A stretch of DNA of 64,000 nucleotides from Isoetes taiwanensis (Eukaryota > Streptophyta > Lycopodiopsida > Isoetales > Isoetaceae), in NCBI GenBank assembly GCA_021234155.1, contig JAJEKV010000005.1:6119216-6183215 (forward strand), given 5' to 3'. The notes below the pieces were generated by a model. It worked only from the letters and a program-made list of their open reading frames with translations, was not told the origin of the DNA and did not search any database. Within the stretch, counting starts at the first letter, position 1, and each line of letters begins with the position of its first letter. The position numbers and the translations under genes were made by a program. Below, one piece after another: positions 21,569 through 34,720 of this stretch.

Positions 21569-22697
21569 ATGACTACTAGACCGGGTGCATCTTTATTAAG
21601 TGCAGTAGAAGTGTTCAAAGGCACAGGAGGCTTTCAAGTATGGAAGGAAAAGATCAAGGAGATCTTGGAAGTGGAGGGGCTTTGGCCCTATGTTGGAGAA
21701 GGTGCTGACAGTAATGAGGTCAGTAGTACAGCAGCTACAATCACCTCTACAGCAGATGAAGGTTCCAGCTCTGGAGAAGTTGAGGTAACCAGCTCAAACA
21801 TAAATGCCAAATTAATAGAGGCTAAGAGTATTGTTACAGTCAGGTTGAGCCCTAGTATCTTGTTGAAAGTAAGAGGAATGAATCCTAGAGCAATCTGAAA
21901 ATATCTTATCAAGACTTATGAAAATAAGACCTCATCCCAGTTGGATGTTCTTGATAGAGAACTTAGAAATTTGAAATTTCATGAAAAGGATGATATAATA
22001 GAATTCTTTCAAAGATTTGACAACTTGAGCAGATTTAGAAGCAGCAGGGGTTATAATAACTAATGAACATCAAGTAATGTCAATTGCACGAGCCTTTTCT
22101 GATTATGATCAGCTATCCACTTTGGTCAGAAATATTGCTAAGTCAAGAGAAGATGCAGAATTAATGGTTAAAACAGAATTGGAACAAAAAAAATTATTAG
22201 GAGAATATGATGAACAATCTGAGGTCTTGTATGTTGGGAAGGGAAAAGGCAGATTTGAGAAAGGTAAAATGGGACCATGTTATCATTGCAATAACTATGG
22301 CCACTTGAAATATAATTGTCCTAAGCTCACAAAGGACAATAGGTGTTTTAATTGTGATGGGCTGGGGCATCAAGCAGCAAACTGCCCTAGTCCTAAAGAC
22401 TTTGCCAAAGGTAGGGGAAGAGGAGAGACAAGGGGAAATGCAAGAGGAAGGTTCAACAATAGAGGGAGAGGCAGGGGAAGAAATACCTCTGCTGTAAATT
22501 TAACAAAAGAAGTCAGCAACTCAGAAAAGGAAGAACTGGACGAGAATGAAGAGGTAAGAGAGAAATGTTTTAGCACATTGGCTGTAAATGAGACTAAAAA
22601 TAATAATGACTTGCTTGTTCTAGATTCTGGAGCTGAGAGATGCGTAATCAAGCAAGCAAGTAAACTTAAAAACAAGACAAAGAATAGAATAGAATAG
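21569..22697 (+). pseudogene. Copia Gag and protease start (element 2), interrupted
   Basis: It starts at ATG 21569, just after the PBS, with MTTRPGASLLSAVEVFKGTG and VWKEKIKEILEVEGLW. The first frame ends at TGA 21896-21898. Gag sense then continues (SQLDVLDRELRNLKF) to about 22060, and a second frame runs 22077-22697. That frame has two CCHC knuckles, CYHCNNYGHLKYNC and CFNCDGLGHQAANC, a Gly/Arg-rich RGRGRG segment, and LVLDSGAERCVIKQ, the protease active-site region. The protease is cut off by the LINE insertion near 22690. Two knuckles, against one in copia 1, show a different copia lineage. Confidence 0.85.
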
Positions 22698-23050
22698 AAT
22701 AGTTTTTTTAACGTCCACGGAGACCAATAGGTCATGGGACCCATACAATGGGCTAGTACAATCATTACTACTAGGATTAAAAAACCCTTGCCTCGAAAGG
22801 TTTTCAAGGGAAAAACCTTTGCAGTAATGATGATACTAGACAAGCTTAGATAATGACTACTGAGGGCTCAGTAATTGCATACGTTTATCTAGAACCTCAA
22901 GTATATATAATGCCAAGTCATGCACAGATGGTGCGCTGAGAAGTTGTGGAAGCGTGGAATGGAATGCTAGGGTCGAAAAATGATTCCGGACTATCTCAAA
23001 AGCAGGGCAACTCAGAAGAGTATGGCTTTCATCTTCAAAAGAGAAGTTCA
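22674..23050 (-). mobile_element. 5'-truncated LINE inserted in copia element 2
   Basis: Minus strand. The 3' end carries a (TATTC)n tail (plus-strand GAATA repeats at 22682-22701). Next to it is GTCTCCGTGGACG, also present in the GC-rich LINE at 36865-36885. Upstream is an ORF2 C-terminus (stop near 22857) with FEDESHTLLSCPAFEIVRNH, a C-terminal finger also found as EDESHALRACP in the GC-rich LINE. Only ~370 bp were inserted. Left and right of it copia coding resumes (protease, then SYIQLGDGNLQQV). Confidence 0.85.
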
Positions 23051-24217
23051 AGTTACATTCAACTTGGAGATGGGAATTTGCAACAAGTAGAAGAAGCTGG
23101 AATGTTGGAGATTTTTGATTTGGCTGGAAATCCTGTAGAACTCAGAAATGTTTTATGTGTACCATCAATTATCAGAAATTTAATTTCTGTTAGCCAATTG
23201 GTTGATCTTGGGTATAAAGTGTGTTTTGAGAAAACTCATTTTAATATTTTCCTTGACAATGAATTAAAGTCTTTGGCAAAAAGAGTAGACAATTTGTTTG
23301 CACTTGACAAAACCAATATTGAGGGTAATATTAACTTGGCTACTGCTAGAGAATGGCATGAAAGGCTCAGTCACACTCATATGAACAACATTAATTATAT
23401 GATAAAGAATGGAATGATTGTAGGAGAAGAACAAAAGGATCACTTCATTTGTGAAGGATGCCTATTGGGAAAGCATACCAGACTTAGCTTTAAAAGGTCA
23501 ACTAAAAGAGCCAAAGGGATTATGGACCTTATACATACCAATTAATGTGACCAGCATGTCAGGGAAGAAATATTTCATAACATTTATAGATGACTACTCA
23601 AGGAAAACTAAACGCTATATCTTAAGGCACAAAGATCAAGCTTTCACAGCATACAAATTATTTGAGCAAGAAATGGAGAGACAAACTGGAAGAAAAATCA
23701 AATGTGTCAGATCTGACAGAGGAGAAGAATTTCTCTCAGGGGAATTCAAAAGACATTGCAAAATTAATGGGATAAGGAGGCAGCTAACTTGCAGGTACAC
23801 ACCCCAGCAAAATGGAGTGGCAGAAAGAAAGAACATGACAATTCTAGATGCAGTTCGATCCATGCTAAAACACTCAGGTATGCCAAATTTTTCATAGGAT
23901 GAAGCAGTTAAAATTGCTGTACTAATCCAAAATAAATTGCCTTCCTCGTCTATCAATGGTAAAACCCCTGATGAGTTGTGGAATGGTAATATGCCTTCAT
24001 ATGAAATGTTTAAAGCTTATGGATGTATGGCTTTTGTTCATGTTCCAAGGAACTCAGAAAAAAGTTAGATGACAGGGCAATAAAATGTTTTCTAGCAGGC
24101 TATGATGAGCATGCAAAGGCATATAGACTATTTGATGAGTCTAAAAGGCAAATCATTATTAGTAGGGATGTGGTATTTGACGAGAACACACACTTTACAA
24201 AGACAGAAATAAAATAA
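23043..24217 (+). pseudogene. Copia protease end and integrase (element 2), frameshifted
   Basis: Frame one, to 23545, has YIQLGDGNLQQ, LRNVLCVPSIIRNLISVSQL and the GAG-pre-integrase zinc finger WHERLSHTHMNN...CEGCLLGKH. A frameshift near 23530-23550 loses part of the usual TDVCGP motif. Frame two (to 23897) has FITFIDDYSRKTKRY, VRSDRGEEFLSGEF and YTPQQNGVAERKN, so DDE motifs with context are present. A TAG at 23895-23897 and a further shift near 24060 follow. The last part, to 24217, is the C-terminal module IKCFLAGYDEHAKAYRLFD and SRDVVFDE. Confidence 0.88.
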
Positions 24218-24502
24218 TGGCACGTAGGGGAATCAAAATGACAGAATTAAAGGAAGAGGATACACAGGGGAACTGCTGATATAGATAGTGATGCTGAAAA
24301 TGAGGAAGAATGAAAACAGGGAAATGCAATAGAAAATGAACGTGTTGAAATAGAGGGGAATGCACAAGAGTCAGAACAGGTTGAAAAACACAAGAGAAAA
24401 AGGAAATCAGAAGCAGAAAAGCTCAAAGGGGAGCTAAAACTAGATGCAAGTGAATATGGCAGAACTGAAGGGGGAAAAAGTAAAAGGTTAATTAATGAGT
24501 CA

Positions 24503-26118
24503 GTGGACATAGATCAGGTGATGGCAATATTTGAACCAAAGGTACCATTAAATTATGAGGAGGCCCTGCAATCTGAAGAATCAGAACTTTGGAAGCAAGC
24601 TATGAAAGAGGAAATAAATGCCTTTGTCAGAACCAACACATATCAAGTTGTGACAAAACCTGACAACAAAAATATTATAGGATGCAAGTGGATTTACAAA
24701 CTTAAAGCTGGAGCAAATGGGGAGCAAAAATACAAGGCCAGGTTAATGGCACAAGGATTTACATAAAGGAAAGGTTTGGATTATGATGAAACTTTTTCAC
24801 CCATTGTAAAGTTGACAAGTATAAGGATTTGATTAGCCTATGCAAACGCAAACAGTTTGGAAGTGCATCACATGGATGTGAGCACAGCCTTCTTAAATGC
24901 AGAAATTGATGAGGAAGTGTACATGAAGCAACCACCTGGTTTTGAAGATAAAAAGAGCAACATGGTGTGGAAACTCAACCGAGCTGTTTATGGTAAAACA
25001 GTCACCAAGGTTATGGTATAAGTGCATAGACAAGTACTTGCAAGAACAAGAGTTTACACAATTTTTGAATGATGGAAACATGTATATTCTAAACAGCGGT
25101 GATCAGTTTTGCATCATAGCTTTATACGTGGATGATAACATTATGGTTGCAAGTGACATGGATATTTTAAACCACTGTAAACAAATTCTGCATAACAGAT
25201 ATCAAATGGTGGATCTAGGGGAATTAAAAAGGTTCCTTGGCATGGAAGTAAACAGGGACAAAAGAAAGAAAAGATTGACAATTTTCCAGGCCTGCAATAT
25301 TCAAGGAATGCTTAAAAGATTTAACATGGCAGAATGCAATATCTCTAAGACTCCAATATCACAGGGACTCAAACTTTCTTCAGAGATGAGTCCCAAGAGA
25401 AGTAGAACAAATGGCAAATGTTCCTTATAGGGAACTAATAGGCTGCCTACTGTTTGTATCGAATAGCACAAGGCCTGATATAGCCTTTACAATGAGCTTA
25501 CTAAGCAAATTCTGCAATAACTTTGGATACCAACATTGGAGTGCAGCAAAAAGAGTGTTGAGATACCTCAAATACACCATGCACCATGGGCTCACATACT
25601 CAAATGATGACCTGACATTAACAGGATATGCAGATGTTGACTGGGGAAGTGACTTAGACACTAGAAAATCAACTTCAGGTTTTTGTTTGATGCTAGGAGA
25701 AGCAACAATTGCATGGAAAAGCAAGAAACAATCTTGTGTAGCCATGTCAACTGCTGAAGCTGAGTACAACTCAGCAACCTTGGCAGCAAAAGAAATAGCA
25801 TGGACCAGACGTCTTCTAGAGGAACTCAAGGTATGTCAAAGTTTGCCTACAGTACTGTATTCAGACAATTTAAGTTGCATAGCCATTACCAGAAACCCTG
25901 TTCTTCACCAAAGGACCAAGCACATAAAATTACATGTCCATTTTATTAGAGATATGGTTGCAAAGAACATTATAACAGTAGAGTATATTGGGACAAATGA
26001 ACAAGTTGTAGATGTGTTAACCAAAGGTTTATCAGAGATCAAATTTTCAAAGTTTAAAGGTGACATGGGAGTTATAGATTTTCTTCAGGATCGAAAGGTT
26101 ATGTTTAAAGAAAGTTAA
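24503..26118 (+). pseudogene. Copia reverse transcriptase-RNase H (element 2), frameshifted
   Basis: Pieces in order: LWKQAMKEEINAFVRTNTY and CKWIYKLKAGANGEQKYKAR (24503-24766, ending in TAA), then YDETFSPIVKLTSIRI, DVSTAFLNAEIDEEVYMKQP to about 25020, a frame change, ALYVDDNIMVAS with the YVDD box (25120-25155), LGMEVNRDKRKKRLT, and after another shift at 25411 a 235-aa open end with RELIGCLLFVSNSTRPDIAF, YADVDWGSD, CVAMSTAEAEYNSAT and DVLTKGLS. The RNase H part is intact; the polymerase is not. Confidence 0.9.
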
Positions 26119-26184
26119 CAGATGAGAAACAATAGGTTCTTACTGTGATAGTTATATGCAGCTCAAATAATATATCAGATGTTT

Positions 26185-26199
26185 GAAAGAAAGGGGAAA
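26185..26199 (+). other. Polypurine tract of copia element 2
   Basis: GAAAGAAAGGGGAAA ends directly at the 3' LTR start. Confidence 0.85.
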
Positions 26200-26798
26200 T
26201 GTTGGAAGAAAATGGTTCTTTCAAGTTATCTGAGATCTGGGAGACTAGCACATAATACAAGGTTGCACAGATACAGGCATAACACTATGGGGTACATGGC
26301 AAATACAGGTTGAAGACATCAAAACAACTAGAGCATTCATAATCTATGGTTTATATAACATAGGTTATTTCTTAATGGTTGAATTATGAAACCATTGAAG
26401 TTAAATATTATTCTAGGGTTCAAATCGGTGGAGGGAATATCGGTTTGAATATAGTAAAACAGTTGAAGAGTCAAGCACCGAGTTGCTATCGCTATGGAGA
26501 CTGCAAAGTGGCCGGATCTGCACCATTTGGTGAGGTCTGGCCCTATAAATCAAGATGGAAATTGAAGAAATGTGAAGCTGGTGAAGACACAAATGTGTAT
26601 GATGTTGTGTGCTTGTGTTCTCGGTTAACAAGCTACAGTAGTTGAGATAAAAGCCAAATGAACAGTGTTTTGTTCAATGGTAGAAGTTCAATGGTATGAT
26701 TTCATAATTATATTCAATTGATACACCATTGCTTATTTCAAGTCTAGTTAGACATAAGCTTTATAGAAATTGGTTGTTTAACCTTTGAATCTATTTCA
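26200..26798 (+). repeat. 3' LTR of copia element 2
   Basis: 599 bp, near-identical to 20982-21546, with an extra ~34 bp near 26670-26703 (TTCAATGGTA occurs twice there). Confidence 0.95.
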
Positions 26799-26879
26799 TC
26801 TTTTTCCTCACTACTCGTCTTGTATCATTGCCATTCTTTTAATATAAGTGTCTCAGTTCTTCAAAAAGAAAAATAGTAA

Positions 26880-28700
<1,821 letters not shown>

Positions 28701-29269
28701 GGGCTATGCACCTTTATGAAAAGGCAAAGAATTCGTCTTATGGATATTGCTATCCACTTGGCTTTGGTGATGTTCCTTGTACCATTATTTACTTTCCTTC
28801 AGGTTCAATAGTCTCCAAGTTTAAGTTTGACATCTGGTTGCCTCCTTATCTAGTGTTGCATCATCCTTTATCTTTTATTAGTTTGCTTCCTTGCAGTGTC
28901 CTATTTCCACTTCTGTCCATGGATCACACCCCATATCGTGTGTCCAATTCTGTACTTCTGACAGCCAATCACCTTCATTATTCGTTTCCATTCCCCTTTA
29001 TTCTTCTATTGCTTGCCTTACTAGTTTGAGTCTTGATTGACATATTATGCCTCTGCTCATATATGATATTGTTCTTTCCAGTCCCATAACTTCAAAAGAC
29101 ACCAGCCATGTTTCATGCAGGTAATATTGCTATCGATGTAGATTTCTTTACCCCAAGTTCCCTAGCTTGAAAGTGCTTGATCCCTTTTCACTTTGTCTTT
29201 TTTATGCCAACATGCTGCATCTCCTGCATGTTCTGCTGTTTATTTCTGATTTTTTTTTGCCCATTCCGT

Positions 29270-30490
29270 AGTTCAAATCTCTCTCACTTTATTATACCAC
29301 TTTGCCATTCCACTGCTTACCATGATTGTCCTGTAGTTCTCTAGGTTACGGGGGTCTTCGCCCTTAACTAATGGAATCACCTTATTGCATTGCCAACTTG
29401 TTGGGAGCCCTTCATTGAGCACTACATTACCTATTTTTATTACCACTGTTACTAAACTCTGTCCTCCTGCCTTGAAAATATCCGTCATAAAACCCGATAC
29501 AACGTTCTTTCTATTTCATCTGTTGTGAACTCTTTCTCTATAGTTCCCTTGCAATCCTTATCTTTTCTGCTCCTACCTTGTAGAGTATCTACGTGCTCCT
29601 TCTATAATTTATGATCTGTTACCCCAAACCTTATTTCGTTTTTTCTTGAACACTTTCCAAAAAACCCTTGAATGTTCCTTTATTATGTATACTTTCCTCT
29701 CTTGCTGCTCTTTCATTAACGCTCTTTTCTTCATTCTCAATATCAGTGTGTACTTTCTTTTGAAATCCTTGTATCTATCTAACCCTTCCATAGTTTTGCA
29801 CCCTGTCGTGCCACATTGTCCTCTGGTCGTACCACCTTGCCCTCTTAAATCCCCCTCCCCCCCCCCCCTTTTGTTTTCTCTAGATTCTGCCATATGTCTC
29901 CATGCATACCTTTGTCAATATCTCATCCTACATCCTTCCCATCTCTGTCGAGTCTTTCCCTTCCCACTCATTCTCAGTTAGCATGCTTTCTATCTTTTCT
30001 CGGAACTCATCTATCTTGTTTAAGTCCAACTTGTATCTTATCTGTTCATCCTCCTCTTCATTTGAAGCCTTGAGAGACTGGGTTTTTATTGTGATTCTGT
30101 CTTGTCGGCTAGTTCATAAAATATTGAGAAGTTCTAGATGGATGGCAACATACAAGTGAAGATGTCTCTGATGTAGGACGAGGTTTGTCCGTGCGTGCTT
30201 CTTGTACCTACTGTCCAATCTGGCAATTTGATTTCCTTCACCCTATCCATCAATTTTGGATACATAGTCAACTATACTTTTACCCGCATATATATGGCAT
30301 GTGAATCCCTCTGATCCTCTCCATTTTCTGACCCCATTAGCTAGTATCATCTCTGTCCATGTGCATATGTCAATCAACATTCTTCTATACTTACTTGTTT
30401 TCCTACAGTCCTGTGATATCCTATCAAATCCTGTATACTCTTCAAATATCCACTCCCCTAGCTCCATTGGTATTACTGATTTGGACTTGC
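29270..30490 (-). pseudogene. LINE ORF2 fragment (endonuclease to RT), same family as 52440-57282
   Basis: On the minus strand a frame at 30467-30243 has ICTWTEMILANGVRKW and GKSIVDYVSK, the end of an APE endonuclease. At 29893-29609 is a linker (RYKDFKRKYTLILRMKKRAL) and at 29488-29273 an RT start (WQCNKVIPLVKG, NLENYRTIMVSSGMAKW). Order and wording match the plus-strand LINE at 54350-55350. Stops and frame changes separate the parts; RT catalytic motifs are missing. A C-run (29856-29871 on plus) interrupts the linker. Confidence 0.8.
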
Positions 30491-30879
30491 ATTGAAGTTC
30501 CGTATTGGATTATGGTACAAAGTACTCAAAACTTGTATTAAACAGGTCACAATTGCAACGTTTTTACATCAATATATAGAAAAATAAGGAAAAAAAGAAG
30601 TCATTCATTTTAACCCCAAACAAAATACTCATTAGAGAAAGCAAAGATTGAAGGTTCAATCTGTTAGGATCTTAGCATCTATTCCTAACATTTCTCTTTG
30701 ATGCTATGAAATGTATCTAGCTTTCTTTTCCTTGAGAAAAGTATCTATTGTCTGATCGCATGTGGGCTTAGAGTGGGATCAGTGACCTCTCGAAGCCAAC
30801 ATTTACATTCTTTATAATTAGCAGAAAATCACTAGTCATGAAGGAAGGTTTTTGTCCTTGAAGTCCTCCATATGTGGCT

Positions 30880-31910
30880 TCACTCAAAGCACCTCTCGGC
30901 AGCAGTCATAAGCACATGAACCAACTGGCCAGTCTGTTGCTGTAGCGTGGGAAGGTGAATTCATGCTAGGTCATCTGTGAGCATATAGGCATAAGTCTTT
31001 GCATGGCCATAGTCCAATCGCAACTGAGACATGTGAGGAGTTGTAGCACAGGGGGTCTGAACAGTCTGCCAACCAGCTACAGGAAAAGTGGTTGGTGATC
31101 TGAGTTCACTTCTTCATCTCTACTATCTGGACCAATGCGAAGCTGGATTATCAGGTGCATACCCTGCTCAGCTACAAGCATATAATCCACAATACTGAAG
31201 CCGCCTCCTGGTTCTCTTGCCTATAAGTGTAGCTGGCAGTGTTTGGCAGTGCAGGCAGAACAATGGGAGCAGTGCATGCAACTGGAGAAGTAGGAGCGGT
31301 ATTAGTAGCGGGGGCAGTAGGGGTAGTATCAGATGTAACAACAACGATAAGAAGAAGGGGAACAATATTGGCCGCAGCAGCAACTGTAGCAATATCTCCA
31401 GGAGCAGCACCTCAAGGGGCCGCTGTGGAAGCTCTGACTTATGGCATCTGCGAGCTCCATATTAGACGGTCTTAACTCCCCACCTTGCCCTTACCAGTGC
31501 AGTGGCTCCCCCGGTATGGTGGATGTTATTGACATGGGCTAGTTCTTGTCGACGAGATTCATTTTGCTATGGACTGAGGTCATGATCGACATACAATGAG
31601 GTACCCTTCGGCTTCACTCCCTGACGCGAGATAATATCTCTTGTCAGTGCATCTGCTATTGAATTTTGCAATGCGAGGATGGTCAGGGCGTTGAAAACTA
31701 TGACGAGTAGCCCTGGCGATATGTATTGGGGAATGAAACTTCATGTGAAAGAGGATCTGTATCTGGAGTCACCCAATAAGGTTCCTGCTTCTTTGGGAAG
31801 GCCATGGACCACCACATAGTGGCACCAACGCCTCTGCTCTTATTGACCTTTGAGCAGTGGAGCAATGTCTACCATTTCGTTCAAATCTCTGAGGAGCTAT
31901 CTATTGCTAC
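30880..31910 (-). pseudogene. LINE remnant, left part, split by the hAT element
   Basis: On the minus strand one frame near 31215-31065 reads GGFSIVDYMLVAEQGMHLII and further on NSDHQPLFL, the terminal S-VDY and SDH motifs of a LINE endonuclease. 31230-31460 is a low-complexity Ala/Gly or Leu-coding stretch. The region is continuous with 43248-44130 once the hAT element and one copy of its 8-bp TSD are removed. Many stops. Confidence 0.55.
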
Positions 31911-31918
31911 ACTGGGGA

Positions 31919-33697
31919 CATGGTTAGAACATAACGCGTTAGCCCTCAAATGGATAACGCGAAATAGCTTGCTAACTGCTAACCTGAAACTAACGGGGTT
32001 AGTTTCACCCAAAAATTACAGGTGGGCATTTTGGAAAAAAAAAAAAAAAAAAAACCTATGTTTAGTTTTCCTTCCCGAAGACACTGCTGCAGTTGTTTTG
32101 GGGGTGGATGCAGTCTGTTGGAAAGTCTCAATCTTTTTCAGTTCTGCTATTCTTGTGATTCTTGCTGAGCAGTAAGCAAATCGGCTCACCATCTCAGAGG
32201 TAAGGGTTTTCTAGAGAATGTTTATGACTATCGAGATGTTTCTTGACTGAATAAGCTCCCAACCGATACTGGAGTAACGAACTCCAGTAGTAGTGCTGAC
32301 TCTGCTAAAGAACAGTCTGGTGCAACAAAAATAATCTGAGATTTTAGCCAAAGGCAGAGTTTATGAATGACAGAGACAAAACAAAGAATGAAGACCCTCC
32401 TCCATGTAATTTTTGTGGCCCATAATCACCCTGTTACCAGGCATTACTTTCTTTCTGTCCGATTTTACTACTCTCAAAAAATTGAGAACATGGTTAGAAC
32501 ATAACGCGTTAGCCCCCAAATGGCTAACGCGAAATAACTTGCTAACTGCTAACCTAAAACTAACGGGGTTAGTTTCGCCCAAAAATTACAGATGGGCATT
32601 TTGGAAAAAAAAAAAAACTCCCCATGTGTTCAGTTTTTCCTCCCGAAGACACTGCTATAGTTGTTTTGGCAGCCAGAGGGGTGGATGCAGTCGAAAATCG
32701 ATGTAGGCAATGGAAGTCTCTGTTGGAAAGTCTCAGTCTTTTTCACTTCTGCTATTCTTGTGATTCGTGCTGAGCAGTAAGCAGATCGGCTCACCATCTC
32801 AGAGGTAAGGGTTTTCTAGAGAATGTTTATGACTATCGAGATGTTTCTTGACCGAATAAGCTCCCAACCGATACTGGAGTAACGAACTCCAGTAGTAGTG
32901 CTGACTCTGCTAAAGAACAGTCTGGTGCAACAAAAATAATCTGAGATTTCAGCCAAAGGCAGAGTTTATGAATGACAGAGACAAAACAGAGAATGAAGAC
33001 CCTCCTTCATGTAATTTTTGTGGCCCATAATCACCATGTTACCAGGCATTACTTTCTTTCTGTCTGATTTTACTACTATCAAAAAATTGAGAACATGGTT
33101 AGAACATAACGTGTTAGCCCCCAAATGGCTAATGCGAAATAGTTTGCTAACTGCTAACCTGAAACTAACGGGGTTAGTTTCGCCCAAAAATTACAGGTGG
33201 GCATTTTGGGAAAAAAAAAAAACCCCCATGTGTTCAGTTTTCCCTCCCGAAGACACTGCTGCAGTTGTTTTGGCGGCCAGAGGGGCGGATGCAGCCGAAA
33301 ATCGATGATGGCAATGGAAGTCTCTGTTGGAAAGTCTCAGTCTTTTTCACTTCTGCTATTCTTGTGATTCGTGCTGAGCAGTAAGCAGATCGGCTCACCA
33401 TCTCAGAGGTAAGGGTTTTCTAAAGAATGCTTATGACTATCGAGATGTTTCTTGACCGAATAAGCTCCCAACCGATACTGGAGTAACGAACTCCAGTAAT
33501 AGTGCTGACTCTGCTAAAGAACAGTCTGGTGCAACAAAAATAATCTGAGATTTTACCCAAAGGCAGAGTTTATGAATGACAGAGACAAAAAAGAGAATGA
33601 AGACCCTCCTTCATGTAATTTTTGTGGCCCATAATCACCCTGTTACCAGGCATTACTTTCTTTCTGTCCGATTTCACTACTCTCAAAAAATTGAGAA
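31919..33697 (+). repeat. Tandem array of three ~600-bp copies of the hAT left end
   Basis: Units start at the same place in the sequence: about 31919, 32489 and 33094 (CATGGTTAGAACATAACG). Periods are 570 and 605 bp; a partial repeat of the unit end (CAAAAAATTGAGAACC) closes the array near 33697. Unit 1 lacks ~35 bp (the CCAGAGGGG...GAAAATCGATG part). Each unit has the GTTAG-rich subterminal block, a poly(A) run, and GGTAAGGGTTTTCTA. Units 2 and 3 are highly similar. Confidence 0.93.
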
Positions 33698-34720
33698 CCA
33701 GAACAAGGCATCTTATTTATTATGATCGTCCATCTCCTTTGTTTCAACAAAGCTTTGTTGAAAAAAATCTTAGCAGTCTGTACTGCATTTCCTAATCTTT
33801 AGTGGCTCTCCATTGACCATATAAAAGCCCTCTTTTTTCAGAATTCCAACTCACGATTTTAACCCAATATTGAATTTATTACCGTGAAGGATGTTAATGC
33901 TGCAGCTGGATAGATCTATTTGCATGGTTTTCTATCAACTTTTCTGATTATTACGTTCATGCTTGCTGTTTTATGAGCTCAGAATATGGAATCTGGTAAA
34001 GATTCGGGTAACTGGCTTAAAGGACTCTGGTTCAGGGCCCCATTCTACATATTTAGGCTTGCTGCAAACCTTGCTTACTCCATTTGTTAAATTTACTAAT
34101 ACAGATTCAAGGAATATGATATCTTGTGTTATGCCATTTTCCATTCTGTTTTGTGGCAAGCATCAAATTATCAAGAGCCATACAGGTTATAACTTGACAA
34201 TGTGTATGAAAATTAGCTTTCAGCTTCTTGGTATGTTTTCCAATTTTAAGAAGGATAAGCTCCTAAGTGCTTGATGACTATTTTGCATTCTTACATACTT
34301 GCATTAGCAGAAATGGATCTTGTGTTTTCAACTCATTAATCTCATCTTGTATAGTTCGCACCTCGCGCCATTGCCATCCCAAATACCCTGCCCACAAAGT
34401 ATATAAGAAAAGGCCTCCCATGGCAATAGGATGCACTAAAGAAAGGGAATGCCCTTCCAAAATGCCAAATGCATTTTCTGTAGCCCATGCTTCCTGTCCA
34501 AATCTAGAGTAAGGCTTCCGAATTCACAATGCCATGTGATGCAAACAAGGTTGACAAAAAGAGATGATGATCTTTGGACATAAAGAAATGAGATGATGAT
34601 CTTTCATGCTGTTGTAATATTTCTTTCATGCTGTTGCAATCTTTGTCACATATTCTTGATTATTTATTCCATTGTTTATAGTGATTATTTATTTATTTCC
34701 ATTGTTTTTCTATATCAGAC
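33698..34720 (+). other. hAT 5' non-coding region
   Basis: Between the terminal array and the first transposase codon there is no coding resemblance to a known family. It should hold the transposase promoter and perhaps a leader intron (TATATCAG directly before ATG 34721 could be an acceptor). Confidence 0.45.

Larger units (their letters stand above)
20977..26803 (+). mobile_element. Ty1/copia retrotransposon 2 (with flanking TSD TCTTT)
   Basis: The element is 20982-26798 (5817 bp), in plus orientation. LTRs 20982-21546 (565 bp) and 26200-26798 (599 bp) both start TGTTGGAAGAAAATGG and end GAATCTATTTCA. The TSD TCTTT is at 20977-20981 and 26799-26803. The primer-binding site TTGGTATCAGAGC follows the left LTR and the purine tract GAAAGAAAGGGGAAA precedes the right LTR. 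Gene order gag-PR-IN-RT-RNase H is copia. Stops and frameshifts occur in gag, IN and RT, and a 5'-truncated LINE sits at about 22680-23050. It is not autonomous. The LTRs differ by few substitutions plus a ~34-bp length difference. Confidence 0.95.

Noticed and set aside
30664-30692. TGTTAGGATCTTAGCATCTATTCCTAACA taken as LTR ends
   Set aside because: The inverted ends are only 29 bp apart with no second copy, PBS or PPT pair; at most a small LTR scrap or chance palindrome.
31168-31475. Ala/Val/Gly-rich plus frame and Leu-rich minus frame
   Set aside because: Simple GYN-type codon repeats make both strands open. The flanks belong to a decayed LINE endonuclease, so it is low-complexity sequence, not a gene.
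31919-33697. Repeat array considered as a CRISPR or satellite/telomeric (GTTAG) array
   Set aside because: Units are ~600 bp without spacers. GTTAG motifs are irregular, and the first unit ends exactly at a TSD, so it is a transposon end.
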